Shown here: positions 1 to 5,927 of the stretch, in pieces | Position numbering within the stretch: position 1 is the first letter of the stretch | Layout: each line of letters opens with the position of its first letter | Assembly (NCBI RefSeq): GCF_946481145.1 | Contig: NZ_CAMLMJ010000043.1 | Coordinates: forward strand, 1-10,496 | Direction: 5' to 3' | Source of the DNA: an uncultured Sediminibacterium sp. | GTDB lineage: Bacteria > Bacteroidota > Bacteroidia > Chitinophagales > Chitinophagaceae | DNA length: 10,496 nucleotides | The notes under the pieces: generated by a model | The model's database searches: none | Seen by the model: the letters and a program-made list of their open reading frames with translations, nothing else | Told to the model about the DNA's origin: nothing | Translations under genes and position numbers: made by a program

Positions 1-1
1 T

Positions 2-36
2 AAAAAAAGAGTTAACTATTTAGTAGTTAACTCTTT
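2..36 (-). terminator. Intrinsic terminator of the tRNA-Arg gene
   Basis: A perfect 13-bp stem (6-18 paired with 24-36, sequence AAAGAGTTAACTA on one arm) closes a 5-nt loop. Read on the minus strand it runs directly into seven T residues (8-2). It begins 9 nt beyond the tRNA 3' end, so it very likely ends the tRNA transcript. Confidence 0.85.
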
Positions 37-44
37 CTTCTGGG

Positions 45-118
45 TGACCTCGTCAGGATTCAAACCTGAAACCTTCTGATCCGTAGTCAGATGCTCTATT
101 CAGTTGAGCTACGAGGCC
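45..118 (-). tRNA. tRNA-Arg (anticodon ACG)
   Basis: On the minus strand a complete 74-nt cloverleaf can be folded by hand. The acceptor arms GGCCTCG and CGAGGTC pair with one G-U. A D-arm GCTC/GAGC follows TA at positions 8-9. The anticodon stem TCTGA/TCAGA encloses the loop CTACGGA with anticodon ACG, and the T arm TCAGG/CCTGA encloses TTTGAAT. The discriminator base is A. The next bases are CCC rather than CCA, so the CCA end is not encoded and must be added after transcription. Anticodon ACG, with A34 normally deaminated to inosine, reads CGU/CGC/CGA arginine codons. The gene has its own promoter upstream and terminator downstream, so it appears to be a single-gene transcription unit. Confidence 0.96.
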
Positions 119-137
119 ATTTCCTTATTCAGGGCTG

Positions 138-169
138 CAAATATAAGACTGCAACCAATAACTAACAAA
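138..169 (-). promoter_or_regulatory. Promoter of tRNA-Arg (Bacteroidota -33/-7 type)
   Basis: On the minus strand TTTG (166-169) and TATATTTG (138-145) are separated by exactly 20 nt. This is a full match to the Bacteroidota primary-sigma consensus TTTG-N19-21-TAnnTTTG. Transcription should start near 131-134, leaving a short 5' leader of about 13-16 nt before the mature tRNA end at 118. Confidence 0.85.
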
Positions 170-189
170 CTATAAGTAGTTTTTTCTGG

Positions 190-966
190 TTAATCCAGCT
201 CATAAATACTGGCAGCGGTTTTTTCCGCCAGCTTTTTGGGAAATAACCATACAAGAAACGCACCCAGTTGATTTATAAATCCGGTAATTACCTCGGCTTT
301 TCTTGCATACATGGCTTTTACGGCAATGCGTGCTACTGCTTCCGGTGTCATATTTACCTTCTCGGCTGCTTTTAATCCCTTTGCGCCTACCTTGGCCCTG
401 GTCGCGAAACCAGTGTCGGTAGAACCCGGACTAACAGCCGTCACAGAGACTCCCTTATTTCTCAGTTCATACCGGAGACCACGGCTAAAACTTAACAGAA
501 ACGATTTGCTGGCTGCATAGGTGGTCAAGCCTGGTACAGACTGGTAGGCTGCAGAGCTTACTATATTCAGGATATAAGATGGCTGATTTGCTTTTAACTG
601 GGGTAATAGAGTGCTGGTTAAAGCTACAGGTACCTGCATATTAACCTGCATCATTGTGGAATGCTCTTCGAGGGTATAATCTGTAAAAGCGCCACTTAAA
701 CCATAGCCGGCATTATTCACCAGGATATTTATACGGTATAGATTTGTTTCTATCCAGGTATGTAAGGTTTGTACAGCATTGGGTTGTGATAAATCAAGCC
801 CCAAAAACTGCACATCAACCTGGTATGCTTTTTTTAGGGTAGCACTAAGCTGTTCCAACGAGGAAACATCCCTGGCAACCAATAAAAGGTTTACACCTCT
901 TGAAGCAAGTTCTATGGCTATCGCCTTCCCAATTCCCTTACTCGCGCCTGTAACTAATGCATACAT
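190..966 (-). CDS. Classical short-chain dehydrogenase/reductase (SDR)
   Basis: A 258-residue Rossmann-fold oxidoreductase of the classical SDR family, probably cytoplasmic and NAD(P)H-dependent. Visible motifs are the cofactor loop TGASKGIG (6-13), the NNAG motif (84-87), the helix-4 Asn (N109), the catalytic Ser (S137/S138), Tyr150 and Lys154 in YAASK, and PG (180-181) after strand 6. Arg32 after strand 2 (VARD) favours NADPH. The hydrophobic C-terminal stretch around 230-243 (INQLGAFLVWLFPKK) resembles the DltE/YqjQ-like subgroup (COG0300), which often carries a C-terminal amphipathic or membrane-touching helix. The substrate cannot be deduced. The ATG at 966 puts the Rossmann strand directly at the N-terminus, as is normal. 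The gene follows the dioxygenase gene on the same strand, but a terminator lies between them, so it is probably transcribed mainly on its own. Only a weak -7-like TAATTCAG is seen 4 nt before the ATG. Confidence 0.9.
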   Translation of the reverse strand: MYALVTGASKGIGKAIAIELASRGVNLLLVARDVSSLEQLSATLKKAYQVDVQFLGLDLSQPNAVQTLHTWIETNLYRINILVNNAGYGLSGAFTDYTLEEHSTMMQVNMQVPVALTSTLLPQLKANQPSYILNIVSSAAYQSVPGLTTYAASKSFLLSFSRGLRYELRNKGVSVTAVSPGSTDTGFATRAKVGAKGLKAAEKVNMTPEAVARIAVKAMYARKAEVITGFINQLGAFLVWLFPKKLAEKTAASIYELD

Positions 967-987
967 GATGCTGAATTATTTTGAATG

Positions 988-1015
988 AAAAAGGTCAACC
1001 CAAAGTTGACCTTTT
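988..1015 (-). terminator. Terminator after the PhyH-type gene
   Basis: The arms AAAAGGTCAAC (989-999) and GTTGACCTTTT (1005-1015) form an 11-bp stem with a 5-nt loop. On the minus strand the stem is followed by T residues down to 988. It lies 22 nt beyond the stop of the dioxygenase gene and only 23 nt before the SDR start, so it may also work as a partial read-through element. Confidence 0.75.
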
Positions 1016-1036
1016 ATAATAAAATTTTCTATTTAA

Positions 1037-1849
1037 TTAGTGGTGTACTTTGCCAGTGAAGCGATGATAAAACGGTGTTTTACTGTTTTCATCTTTTGGT
1101 TTGTATTTACCAGTAACAATTGGCACATACATAACCCTTCTACGGCTTTCTTCACCAAATTTTGGTGATTGTTTCACACGATGCCATAAACGACCATCAT
1201 GTACAGATAAATCACCAGAGAAAATATCAAACCCAACTTCTCTTGGGTCATCATTATTATCAATGAAATATTTCTTGCCAAATAATAATTTGAACATACC
1301 CTGTTTGTGGGTACCTGGTAAAACGCGTAATCCACCATTTTCAAAAGGACAGGTATCAAGGTGTATACCTACGTTCAACATTGGCATAATTTTCTGTCCC
1401 ATGAATAAATCTCTTGGACTATCTGTATGCCATCCCATTTGGGTAAATGTACTGTTGGGGGTATTGATGTAATTATTGATTACAAGACCATCCTTTTCGT
1501 TTTCTGCAATGCGACCTTCATAAGGTTGCAGAAATGCCGTTAAAGCTTTGAGTCTTTCGTCTCCCAAAAGATCGTGAAGCGCATTGCTGTAAAGTGAACT
1601 GAAGCAAAGGCGTTGAATAGTAGTATTACCCTGATCGTCTTTTCCAAACTTCAGAGGTATACCATTGATCTTATCCTTTTTTTCATCAAGCCACTGTTTT
1701 TCCAGTCTTTGTAACTCACTAATATAAGTGGTTACTTTTTCTTTGTCCAGGAAATTGCGAAACACGATTACACCATGCTTGTCAAAAAAATCCAATTGCT
1801 CGGGGGTTACCGTATCGCCAAGCTTAAAATGACTTTCCCATTTTTTCAT
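1037..1849 (-). CDS. Phytanoyl-CoA dioxygenase (PhyH) family Fe(II)/2-oxoglutarate oxygenase
   Basis: A 270-residue double-stranded beta-helix oxygenase. The facial triad is visible: His141 and Asp143 in GWHTD, and a distal His223 in GRLWHRV. The arginine cluster 236-238 (SRRRVMYVPI) contains the expected 2-oxoglutarate-binding Arg. The N-terminal part (VTPEQLDFFDKHGVIVFRNFLDKE) is the typical PhyH opening, and the NGGLRVLPGTH stretch (171-181) is the usual core strand. The length fits the family. Members hydroxylate very different substrates (phytanoyl-CoA, ectoine, lipids, secondary metabolites), so the substrate stays open. There is no signal peptide, so it should be cytoplasmic. It is divergent from the Omp85-like gene, with a promoter candidate about 80 nt upstream and a terminator downstream, which suggests a single-gene unit. 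Confidence 0.88.
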   Translation of the reverse strand: MKKWESHFKLGDTVTPEQLDFFDKHGVIVFRNFLDKEKVTTYISELQRLEKQWLDEKKDKINGIPLKFGKDDQGNTTIQRLCFSSLYSNALHDLLGDERLKALTAFLQPYEGRIAENEKDGLVINNYINTPNSTFTQMGWHTDSPRDLFMGQKIMPMLNVGIHLDTCPFENGGLRVLPGTHKQGMFKLLFGKKYFIDNNDDPREVGFDIFSGDLSVHDGRLWHRVKQSPKFGEESRRRVMYVPIVTGKYKPKDENSKTPFYHRFTGKVHH

Positions 1850-1931
1850 TCGAATCCGGTTCGTTTAGTATATAACTGTAATGTTAATTATTTATTACAA
1901 AATTGTAAAGCACCAAGGTCTGTAAAACAAA

Positions 1932-1939
1932 CAAAAATA
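1932..1939 (-). promoter_or_regulatory. Candidate -7 element for the PhyH-type gene
   Basis: The minus strand reads TATTTTTG, a full match to TAnnTTTG, inside the longer string TTGCTTATTTTTG. The same 13-mer occurs in the pfkA promoter. No TTTG is found at 19-21 nt upstream, so only half of the promoter is supported. The predicted leader is about 75-80 nt. Confidence 0.4.
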
Positions 1940-1982
1940 AGCAAATTATAGCTAGATTTCTCATTATAATGGTATCAACGGC

Positions 1983-1990
1983 TTATTTTG
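1983..1990 (+). promoter_or_regulatory. Possible -7 element directly before the Omp85-like gene
   Basis: TTATTTTG matches TAnnTTTG at five of six fixed positions and ends 7 nt before the ATG at 1998. No -33 TTTG is seen at the right distance. If it is used, the mRNA would have almost no leader. Confidence 0.3.
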
Positions 1991-1997
1991 CATTTAT

Positions 1998-3089
1998 ATG
2001 ACACCTATTATCAGGCAATTATGGTTATCAGCATTGGTTTTGACCTGTTTTTCCACAGTAGGGGCACAAGATTCCACCCATAAAAAACCCAAACTCGTCG
2101 TTTTCCCAGCCATGACCCGATCCGTCGAAACAAGTTGGGCATTTGGAGGAGCTGCTTCTTATACATTCCGGGCTTCAAAAACTGATTCTATATCGCGCAC
2201 TTCGAGTCTGCAATTTGGCGCTTTGTATTCATTAAGAAAGCAACTGGTATCGTCTTTTAGAGGTACACAATACCTCCATAATGAAAAATGGATATTTAAC
2301 GAACAGGTTTCCTTTAGTTCATTTCCCGATAAATTCTGGGGATTGGGTAAAAATACACTGGACGGTAAGTCAGAAGACTATTCATTCAAACAGATGTACG
2401 TATACCTGCATTTTATGAAAAAAATTGCCCCAAGGCTTTTTGGAGGGTTATTATACGAGTACCAAAGAGTATGGGATATAAAATACCAGCCTGGAGGTTT
2501 ATTCGACCAGCAACAGATAGATGGAAGGTATAATTACCATGTTTCCGGTCTTGGACTTAGCCTCACATATGACAGCCGAAACCATGCTTTTTATCCTACA
2601 AAGGGATTTTTTGCACAGGGGTATTTTAACCATTTTAGTAAGGTTACCGGTTCTCAATTTCCCTATACCAATTTCGTACTTGATTTCCGCAAGTTTATGC
2701 CTGCTGGCAGGGAAGGTGTTTTTGCGGCGCAGGCCTGGTTATTTGGTAATATTGGCAAATCGGTGCCTTTGAGAAGTCAGGCTGCTTTTGGAGGAGATAA
2801 TACCATGCGTGGCTACTATCAGGGCCGCTTTAGAGATCTACAGCAATTTGTGCTTCAGGGTGAATACCGGAGACATTTATATAAAAAAATCGGCATTGTC
2901 GCTTTTGCCAGTTGCGGCAATGTAGCACATGATATTAATGCCTTAAATTTTCAAAACCTGAAATACTCATTTGGTGGGGGACTACGCTATGCGCTGAATG
3001 CCTCTGAAAAACTAAACCTTAGGATTGATTACGGAATTGGAAAAGGTCAGAACAGCGGGTTCTATTTTCAACTGGCAGAAGCATTTTAA
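1998..3089 (+). CDS. Omp85/BamA-type outer-membrane beta-barrel protein without POTRA domains
   Basis: A 363-residue protein with an N-terminal signal peptide: basic start MTPIIRQ, hydrophobic stretch 8-21, likely cleavage after VGA (residue 23). The mature part is rich in alternating beta strands and ends in Phe, as outer-membrane barrels do. The Omp85 superfamily signature is present as FGGDNTMRGYYQGRFRD (264-280), with the RGY triplet (271-273) that in BamA lies on barrel loop 6. A second family-like strand reads LRIDYGIGKG (341-350). Only about 20 residues separate the signal peptide from the first strand, so POTRA domains are absent. It therefore matches the short Bacteroidota D15/surface-antigen-type barrels rather than the BamA insertase. 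Its job (porin-like, partner secretion or lipid-related) cannot be told. The gene overlaps the facing PAP2_C gene by 4 bp at the stop codons. Confidence 0.85.
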   Translation: MTPIIRQLWLSALVLTCFSTVGAQDSTHKKPKLVVFPAMTRSVETSWAFGGAASYTFRASKTDSISRTSSLQFGALYSLRKQLVSSFRGTQYLHNEKWIFNEQVSFSSFPDKFWGLGKNTLDGKSEDYSFKQMYVYLHFMKKIAPRLFGGLLYEYQRVWDIKYQPGGLFDQQQIDGRYNYHVSGLGLSLTYDSRNHAFYPTKGFFAQGYFNHFSKVTGSQFPYTNFVLDFRKFMPAGREGVFAAQAWLFGNIGKSVPLRSQAAFGGDNTMRGYYQGRFRDLQQFVLQGEYRRHLYKKIGIVAFASCGNVAHDINALNFQNLKYSFGGGLRYALNASEKLNLRIDYGIGKGQNSGFYFQLAEAF

Positions 3090-3733
3090 TAGGTGCTTGT
3101 TCGTATACTTACCCTGTATATTACATAAGTGAAAAGAAATGCAGCCAATACATCAATCGTATAATGTACATGCTGCACGAGTACAAGAATGCCAACTATA
3201 ATGGTTGCAATTAATGCCAGGTATTTATCCATTTTTTTCGGCAGACAAAGGCACATCAGGAACATATTTGAAGTATGTCCAGAAAAGAAGAGGTCTTTGG
3301 TTATGAATTTATCTTTCCCCCCATAAATCATACTGGTCAACGGATCTTTAAGTTTGATTAGTCCATCAGGCGGGTTTAGCGGTACCATCGTAATACTAAC
3401 AATTCGTGCAATACAAAGCAGGGTGAATGATGATAACATGAGTAAGGCAAATCCCGGGTCTTTAATCATTCTTACAATAACTAACCCGCTGATCCCCCAA
3501 ATAATCAGAAAAGTAGGTAAGGATACATCCGTTGCTGGGATGGCCTGTAAAACAAGATCGTGCATATAGGCGCCTTCTCTTTGCTCTATGTATTGAAAGA
3601 AGGGCGGTAAGCAAAGGATAATAATGAAAAGAATAATACCAGTTATGGTAAGCTTTCTCCTGAAAACCATGTTTTGCCATGCTTCAGGCCAATTTGACTG
3701 AATAGAAAGCTGGTTATGTCCTTTATCCTGCAT
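3086..3733 (-). CDS. PAP2_C-type integral membrane protein, sphingomyelin-synthase-like
   Basis: A 215-residue membrane protein with hydrophobic segments near 29-46, 71-88, 95-116, 154-166, 171-187 and 193-208. The C-terminal half carries the two catalytic motifs of the PAP2_C group (sphingomyelin synthase / inositol-phosphorylceramide synthase relatives): KDLFFSGHTS (146-155, His153) and HYTIDV (190-195, His190 and Asp194), which form a His-His-Asp triad. ARIVSITMVPLNPP (109-122) resembles the Arg-containing second motif of that group. In that family the enzyme moves a phospho-headgroup from a phospholipid to ceramide, or acts as a lipid phosphatase. Many Bacteroidota make sphingolipids, so a ceramide headgroup transferase is plausible, but the reaction is inference. 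The ATG at 3733 is preceded 4 nt earlier by a perfect -7 box; Met22 would be the next start. Confidence 0.82.
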   Translation of the reverse strand: MQDKGHNQLSIQSNWPEAWQNMVFRRKLTITGIILFIIILCLPPFFQYIEQREGAYMHDLVLQAIPATDVSLPTFLIIWGISGLVIVRMIKDPGFALLMLSSFTLLCIARIVSITMVPLNPPDGLIKLKDPLTSMIYGGKDKFITKDLFFSGHTSNMFLMCLCLPKKMDKYLALIATIIVGILVLVQHVHYTIDVLAAFLFTYVIYRVSIRTSTY

Positions 3734-3737
3734 CCGG

Positions 3738-3745
3738 CAAATATA
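3738..3745 (-). promoter_or_regulatory. -7 element abutting the PAP2_C start codon
   Basis: The minus strand reads TATATTTG-CCGG-ATG: a full TAnnTTTG match with only 4 nt before the start codon. The first four bases of the box lie in the base of the nagB terminator stem. No TTTG is visible 19-21 nt upstream. A start here would give a leaderless or nearly leaderless mRNA. Confidence 0.5.
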
Positions 3746-3780
3746 AAACCTCCGTTTTGTTTTATAACGGAGGTTTTATA
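3742..3780 (-). terminator. Terminator of the nagB-type fusion gene
   Basis: A perfect 15-bp stem (3742-3756 with 3766-3780; core ACCTCCGTT/AACGGAGGT) encloses a 9-nt loop. On the minus strand the 3' arm ends in TTTTATATTTG. It starts 17 nt beyond the nagB stop. Its T-rich tail doubles as the -7 box of the next gene. Confidence 0.8.
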
Positions 3781-3796
3781 GGAATGGTTTTGCTAA

Positions 3797-5704
3797 TTAA
3801 TAATGCCAGCGAACAAATGCTTCCATTGCGGCATATTTTGTCATGCCCAATGCTGCATAAAGATTGGCTGTATTTGCATTTCTGTCTTCTGCTCTTTGCC
3901 AGAATTCGCGGCTATCACTTCCCTGAAAAGGTACCATGTCTTTTTGCGACTGGTGTATGAAGATGCCGAAACGCTTTTTCATTACCTGATCCGGACTCAT
4001 AGGGATTGCCATTTCAATTTCAGCGATATCCCATTCCTGCCAGGCGCCTTTATACAACCATACCCAGCAATCTTTTACCCAGCTATCTCCGGCGGCTTTA
4101 ATTCTGCGAAGACTTTCAAAAACAATATCTAAGCAAACTTTATGTGTTCCATGCGGATCAGCGAGGTCGCCGGCACAATAAATTTGTTGTGGTTGCAATT
4201 TGCGTAATAGGGCAATGGTAATTTCAATATCTGCTTCACTCATCGGTTTTTTGTCGATGGTGCCTGTTTCGTAAAATGGCAGGTTCATAAAATGCCAGCG
4301 GTCATCAGGCAACCCTACATACCTGCAGGTTGCTTTAGCTTCACATCTTCTTATCAAACCCTTAATAGCCCTGATTTCATTGGTATCGGTCTGATTTTTT
4401 TGTTTTGATGCAATGAAATTACTCGCAGATTTGAGGATATGTTGACTCTTCTCATTGTCTATGCCGAATAAATCCTCAAATCCAACGGCAAAATCAAGGA
4501 AACGTGTTACAAATTCGTCAGTGACAGCAATATTTCCACTTGTCTGATAGGCCACATGTACTTCATGCCCCTGATCATGCAGTCGCATAAAAGTGCCGCC
4601 CATGCTGATGATATCATCATCCGGGTGAGGAGAGAAGATCAGGCATTTTTTTGGATATGGGCTACTCCTTTCAGGGTGTGCAGGTATTACTGCGTTGGCT
4701 TTGCCACCGGGCCATCCTGTTAAGCTATCTCGCAGCATGTAGAAAACCTGCAGATTTATTTCGTAAGCTTCTCCTTTTTCTACAATTAAATCGGATAAAC
4801 CATTCTCGTTGTAATCAAGTTCAGTAAGACTCAAAATGGATTTATTCAATTTCAAAGCCAGGTTTATGACCGCACGTTTAATCATTTTAGGCGTCCACTC
4901 ACATTCTCCCGTTAACCATGGCGATTTAATCCTGGTTAATTCAGCGGATGCAGCTTCGTCAATAACAAAAGTGCAATCATTGTGTTGTTGAAGAATACTA
5001 GCTGGCACTTGTTCTGTTACATCTCCTTCCACAGATCGTGCAACAATTTTCCCTTTCATTCCCCAACCCATCAGCAATATTCTCTTGGCTCTCATAATTA
5101 CCTGAATTCCCATTGTAACTGCCAGACGAGGCACTTTCGAAATATTTTGGAATTCGTATGCGTTGGCAATTCTGGTAGTATTATCGAGGTTTACAAGTCT
5201 TGTGGTAGAATGAATACTGGAGCCCGGTTCGTTAAAACCAATATGTCCATTATTACCAATTCCCAGAATTTGTAAATCAATGCCACCCAAATCTTCTATT
5301 AACTTATCATATTCACTACAATGCTTTTTAATCGAATCTTTTGGCCAGTCACCTCCCGGGATATGAATGTTTTTGGGATCTATATCTACATGATTGAAAA
5401 GGTGTCTATGCATAAAACTCCAATAACTCTGATAGGCATCTTTTTCAATAGGATAATATTCATCGAGGTTAAAACTGATTACATTGGAAAAGCTAAGTCC
5501 TTCTTCTTTATGCATACGCACTAACTCAGCATACATACTGATAGGAGTAGATCCCGTTGCAAGCCCCAGAATGCAGGGTTGTCCGGCTTGCTGTTTTTCC
5601 CTTATCAGGGCCGCAATCTCCGCTGCTACATATTTTGATCCATCCTTAGAGCTAGGGTAAATTTTAACCGGAATCTTTTCAAAAGAGTCAACCATGTTTG
5701 TCAT
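3797..5704 (-). CDS. nagB: Glucosamine-6-phosphate deaminase fused to a PIG-L/LmbE-type deacetylase domain
   Basis: From the ATG at 5704 the protein has 635 residues, far longer than the roughly 240-290 of ordinary NagB. Residues about 10-260 are NagB: phosphate loop GLATGSTP (47-54), FNLDEYY with Asp81/Glu82, and the active-site motif GIGNNGHIGFNEP with His154 and Glu159. Residues about 345-635 are PIG-L/LmbE-like: SPHPDDD with His360, Asp362 and Asp363, and the distal histidines of DPHGTH (His518, His521), which fit a zinc site. NagB converts glucosamine-6-phosphate to fructose-6-phosphate and ammonia. The second domain may remove an acetyl group, but its substrate is unknown. An open frame extends upstream to an ATG at 5758, but a full promoter lies inside that extension, so I prefer 5704 (the ATG at 5695 is also possible). 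This fused form is typical of Bacteroidota. The product feeds PfkA, encoded nearby. Confidence 0.9.
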   Translation of the reverse strand: MTNMVDSFEKIPVKIYPSSKDGSKYVAAEIAALIREKQQAGQPCILGLATGSTPISMYAELVRMHKEEGLSFSNVISFNLDEYYPIEKDAYQSYWSFMHRHLFNHVDIDPKNIHIPGGDWPKDSIKKHCSEYDKLIEDLGGIDLQILGIGNNGHIGFNEPGSSIHSTTRLVNLDNTTRIANAYEFQNISKVPRLAVTMGIQVIMRAKRILLMGWGMKGKIVARSVEGDVTEQVPASILQQHNDCTFVIDEAASAELTRIKSPWLTGECEWTPKMIKRAVINLALKLNKSILSLTELDYNENGLSDLIVEKGEAYEINLQVFYMLRDSLTGWPGGKANAVIPAHPERSSPYPKKCLIFSPHPDDDIISMGGTFMRLHDQGHEVHVAYQTSGNIAVTDEFVTRFLDFAVGFEDLFGIDNEKSQHILKSASNFIASKQKNQTDTNEIRAIKGLIRRCEAKATCRYVGLPDDRWHFMNLPFYETGTIDKKPMSEADIEITIALLRKLQPQQIYCAGDLADPHGTHKVCLDIVFESLRRIKAAGDSWVKDCWVWLYKGAWQEWDIAEIEMAIPMSPDQVMKKRFGIFIHQSQKDMVPFQGSDSREFWQRAEDRNANTANLYAALGMTKYAAMEAFVRWHY

Positions 5705-5717
5705 GACTTTAGTTTTA

Positions 5718-5749
5718 CGAAAATACAGCGATTTCTCGAAAAACGCAAA
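5718..5749 (-). promoter_or_regulatory. Promoter of the nagB-type gene
   Basis: On the minus strand TTTG (5746-5749) and TATTTTCG (5718-5725) are spaced by exactly 20 nt; only one fixed base of the -7 box deviates. Transcription should start near 5711-5714, only about 7-10 nt before the ATG at 5704. This argues against the longer upstream start at 5758, which would lie ahead of the transcription start. Confidence 0.7.
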
Positions 5750-5803
5750 AACCTGCATATATGACCTTTTTTATGCGGACTATTTAGCCTGTTTTTGCGT
5801 TTT
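5740..5803. repeat. 13-bp inverted repeat over the nagB promoter
   Basis: AAAACGCAAAAAC (5740-5752) and its exact reverse complement GTTTTTGCGTTTT (5791-5803) lie 38 nt apart. The first arm contains the -33 TTTG of the nagB promoter. The spacing of about 51 bp between arm centres is close to five helical turns, so both arms would lie on roughly the same DNA face. A paired operator is a possible reading; no regulator gene is adjacent. Confidence 0.5.
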
Positions 5804-5874
5804 AATGCACGTATTTCTGATTAATTATATTGAAAATAACCTGATAATCAACCCAATGTATGAAGTAACAAAAT

Positions 5875-5904
5875 AAAAAAAGATTCCCACCGGGGAATCT
5901 TTTT
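5875..5904 (-). terminator. Terminator of the pfkA-pyk unit
   Basis: A 12-bp stem (5877-5888 with 5893-5904; GC-rich core GATTCCC/GGGAATC) has a 4-nt loop and is followed on the minus strand by a run of seven T (5881-5875, partly in the stem). It begins 23 nt after the pyk stop codon and separates pyk from the nagB-type gene. Confidence 0.85.
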
Positions 5905-5927
5905 GTGCAATTAAATTATGAAAGGCA

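Noticed and set aside
1101..1472. A 123-codon plus-strand open frame antisense to the PhyH-type gene
   Set aside because: It is fully covered by the motif-bearing dioxygenase frame and has no motif of its own.
1850..1862. Small dyad CGAATCCGGTTCG just before the PhyH-type start codon
   Set aside because: Only four Watson-Crick pairs around a 5-nt loop; too short to claim as a regulatory hairpin.
5694..5876. A 60-codon plus-strand frame upstream of nagB
   Set aside because: It overlaps the nagB start and promoter on the opposite strand, has no upstream promoter box, and contains the inverted repeat; the frame is best explained by AT-rich chance.
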